Below are positions 63,804-64,000 of a DNA stretch of 64,000 nucleotides, in pieces. The DNA is from an uncultured Tateyamaria sp. (GTDB lineage: Bacteria > Pseudomonadota > Alphaproteobacteria > Rhodobacterales > Rhodobacteraceae). Position numbers and translations under genes: made by a program. The stretch spans positions 868,001-932,000 of the forward strand of contig NZ_CANMBJ010000002.1 in NCBI RefSeq assembly GCF_947496075.1. Reading direction: 5' to 3'. Under the pieces are notes generated by a model. That model was not told the DNA's origin and made no database searches. It saw only the letters and a list, made by a program, of their open reading frames with translations. Every line of letters starts with the position of its first letter. Positions within the stretch are counted from its first letter, which is position 1.

Positions 63804-64000
63804 TCAGAACCCGGTGTCGCCACCGCCGCCCTGCTGCCAGGGCTGCACAAGGTTGCCGAAACGGGTAAAGCGCCCTTCGAAACTCAGGTCCACTGTGCCA
63901 ATGGGGCCGTGACGCTGTTTGCCGATGATGACTTCGGCGCGACCATGCAGCCGCTCCATCTCTTCCTGCCACTTGGCCATGGCTTCCAGGTCGTGATCAC
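63804..64000 (-). CDS. dnaB: replicative DNA helicase DnaB, C-terminal end (truncated by window edge)
   Basis: The last 64 codons of a gene continuing past the window. [19 protein letters not shown] and then [11 protein letters not shown] match the DnaB C-terminus (the KQRxGxxG arginine-finger region), followed by a Gly-rich GGGGDTGF end. On the minus strand it is the most upstream gene of a run leading to alr and mlaEF. DnaB is the ring helicase at the replication fork; a radA-like or other RecA-family C-terminus would not carry this motif. Confidence 0.85.
   Translation of the reverse strand, partial: DHDLEAMAKWQEEMERLHGRAEVIIGKQRHGPIGTVDLSFEGRFTRFGNLVQPWQQGGGGDTGF

Overview
The window is a stretch of chromosome from an alphaproteobacterium of the order Rhodobacterales, most likely the marine Roseobacter group. 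The evidence is gene order and family content, not a database search. It has a nuo operon studded with small extra genes, including DUF5337- and DUF5333-type proteins. It also has the orders tatABC / DUF815 ATPase / nlpD-pcm-surE and dnaB-alr-mlaE-mlaF-radA-cvpA-purF, several small Hint-domain proteins, and uniformly high GC. I found no rRNA, tRNA, CRISPR array, prophage or insertion sequence. No gene-free stretch exceeds 300 bases.

Layout. 1-4.1 kb: the 3' end of a leucine-degradation operon (biotin-containing 3-methylcrotonyl-CoA carboxylase subunit, a glutathione S-transferase, HMG-CoA lyase, methylglutaconyl-CoA hydratase), convergent with a LysR regulator. 5.1-6.3 kb: a DUF1330 protein and a GAF/PAS-like protein. 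6.5-27.1 kb: all fourteen nuo genes of respiratory complex I (A to N) in one orientation, interleaved with fourteen non-nuo genes (small membrane proteins, lipoproteins, DUF3291, DUF4259-like, a CMD-like protein). NuoE carries a C-terminal helix-hairpin-helix domain that recurs in the next gene. 27.1-30.3 kb: birA, coaX and rnj (RNase J), closed by a strong terminator shared with a convergent DEAD-box helicase. 30.4-35.5 kb, minus strand: helicase, two tandem glycosyltransferases and prfC.

35.6-41.2 kb is a mosaic of single genes: a BrnA-like ribbon-helix-helix protein, a SnoaL-like protein, a two-domain universal stress protein with an FNR-type box, a Hint protein, an SDR, an AlkC-like alkylation-repair protein and a lipoprotein. 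41.4-44.5 kb is the least explained operon: a sodium/solute symporter, an ABC ATPase with no permease or binding protein beside it, and two overlapping Lin0512-family genes. 44.5-45.7 kb has a WYL-type regulator, its partner gene and a perfect palindrome. 45.8-52.2 kb holds tatABC with a coupled AAA ATPase, then nlpD-like, pcm and surE on the other strand with a second Hint gene between. 52.3-64 kb, all minus strand, runs from a methyltransferase and SDR through purF, a third Hint protein, cvpA, radA, a coiled-coil membrane protein, a PqiA-like protein, mlaF, mlaE, alr and a DUF1194 protein to the 3' end of dnaB.

Functional links. BirA would attach biotin to the carboxylase at the left edge. 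Complex I feeds electrons to the quinone pool. Tat exports folded, often cofactor-bearing proteins. NlpD, CvpA, Alr and MlaEF concern the cell envelope. RNase J and the DEAD-box helicase are both RNA-turnover factors meeting at one terminator.
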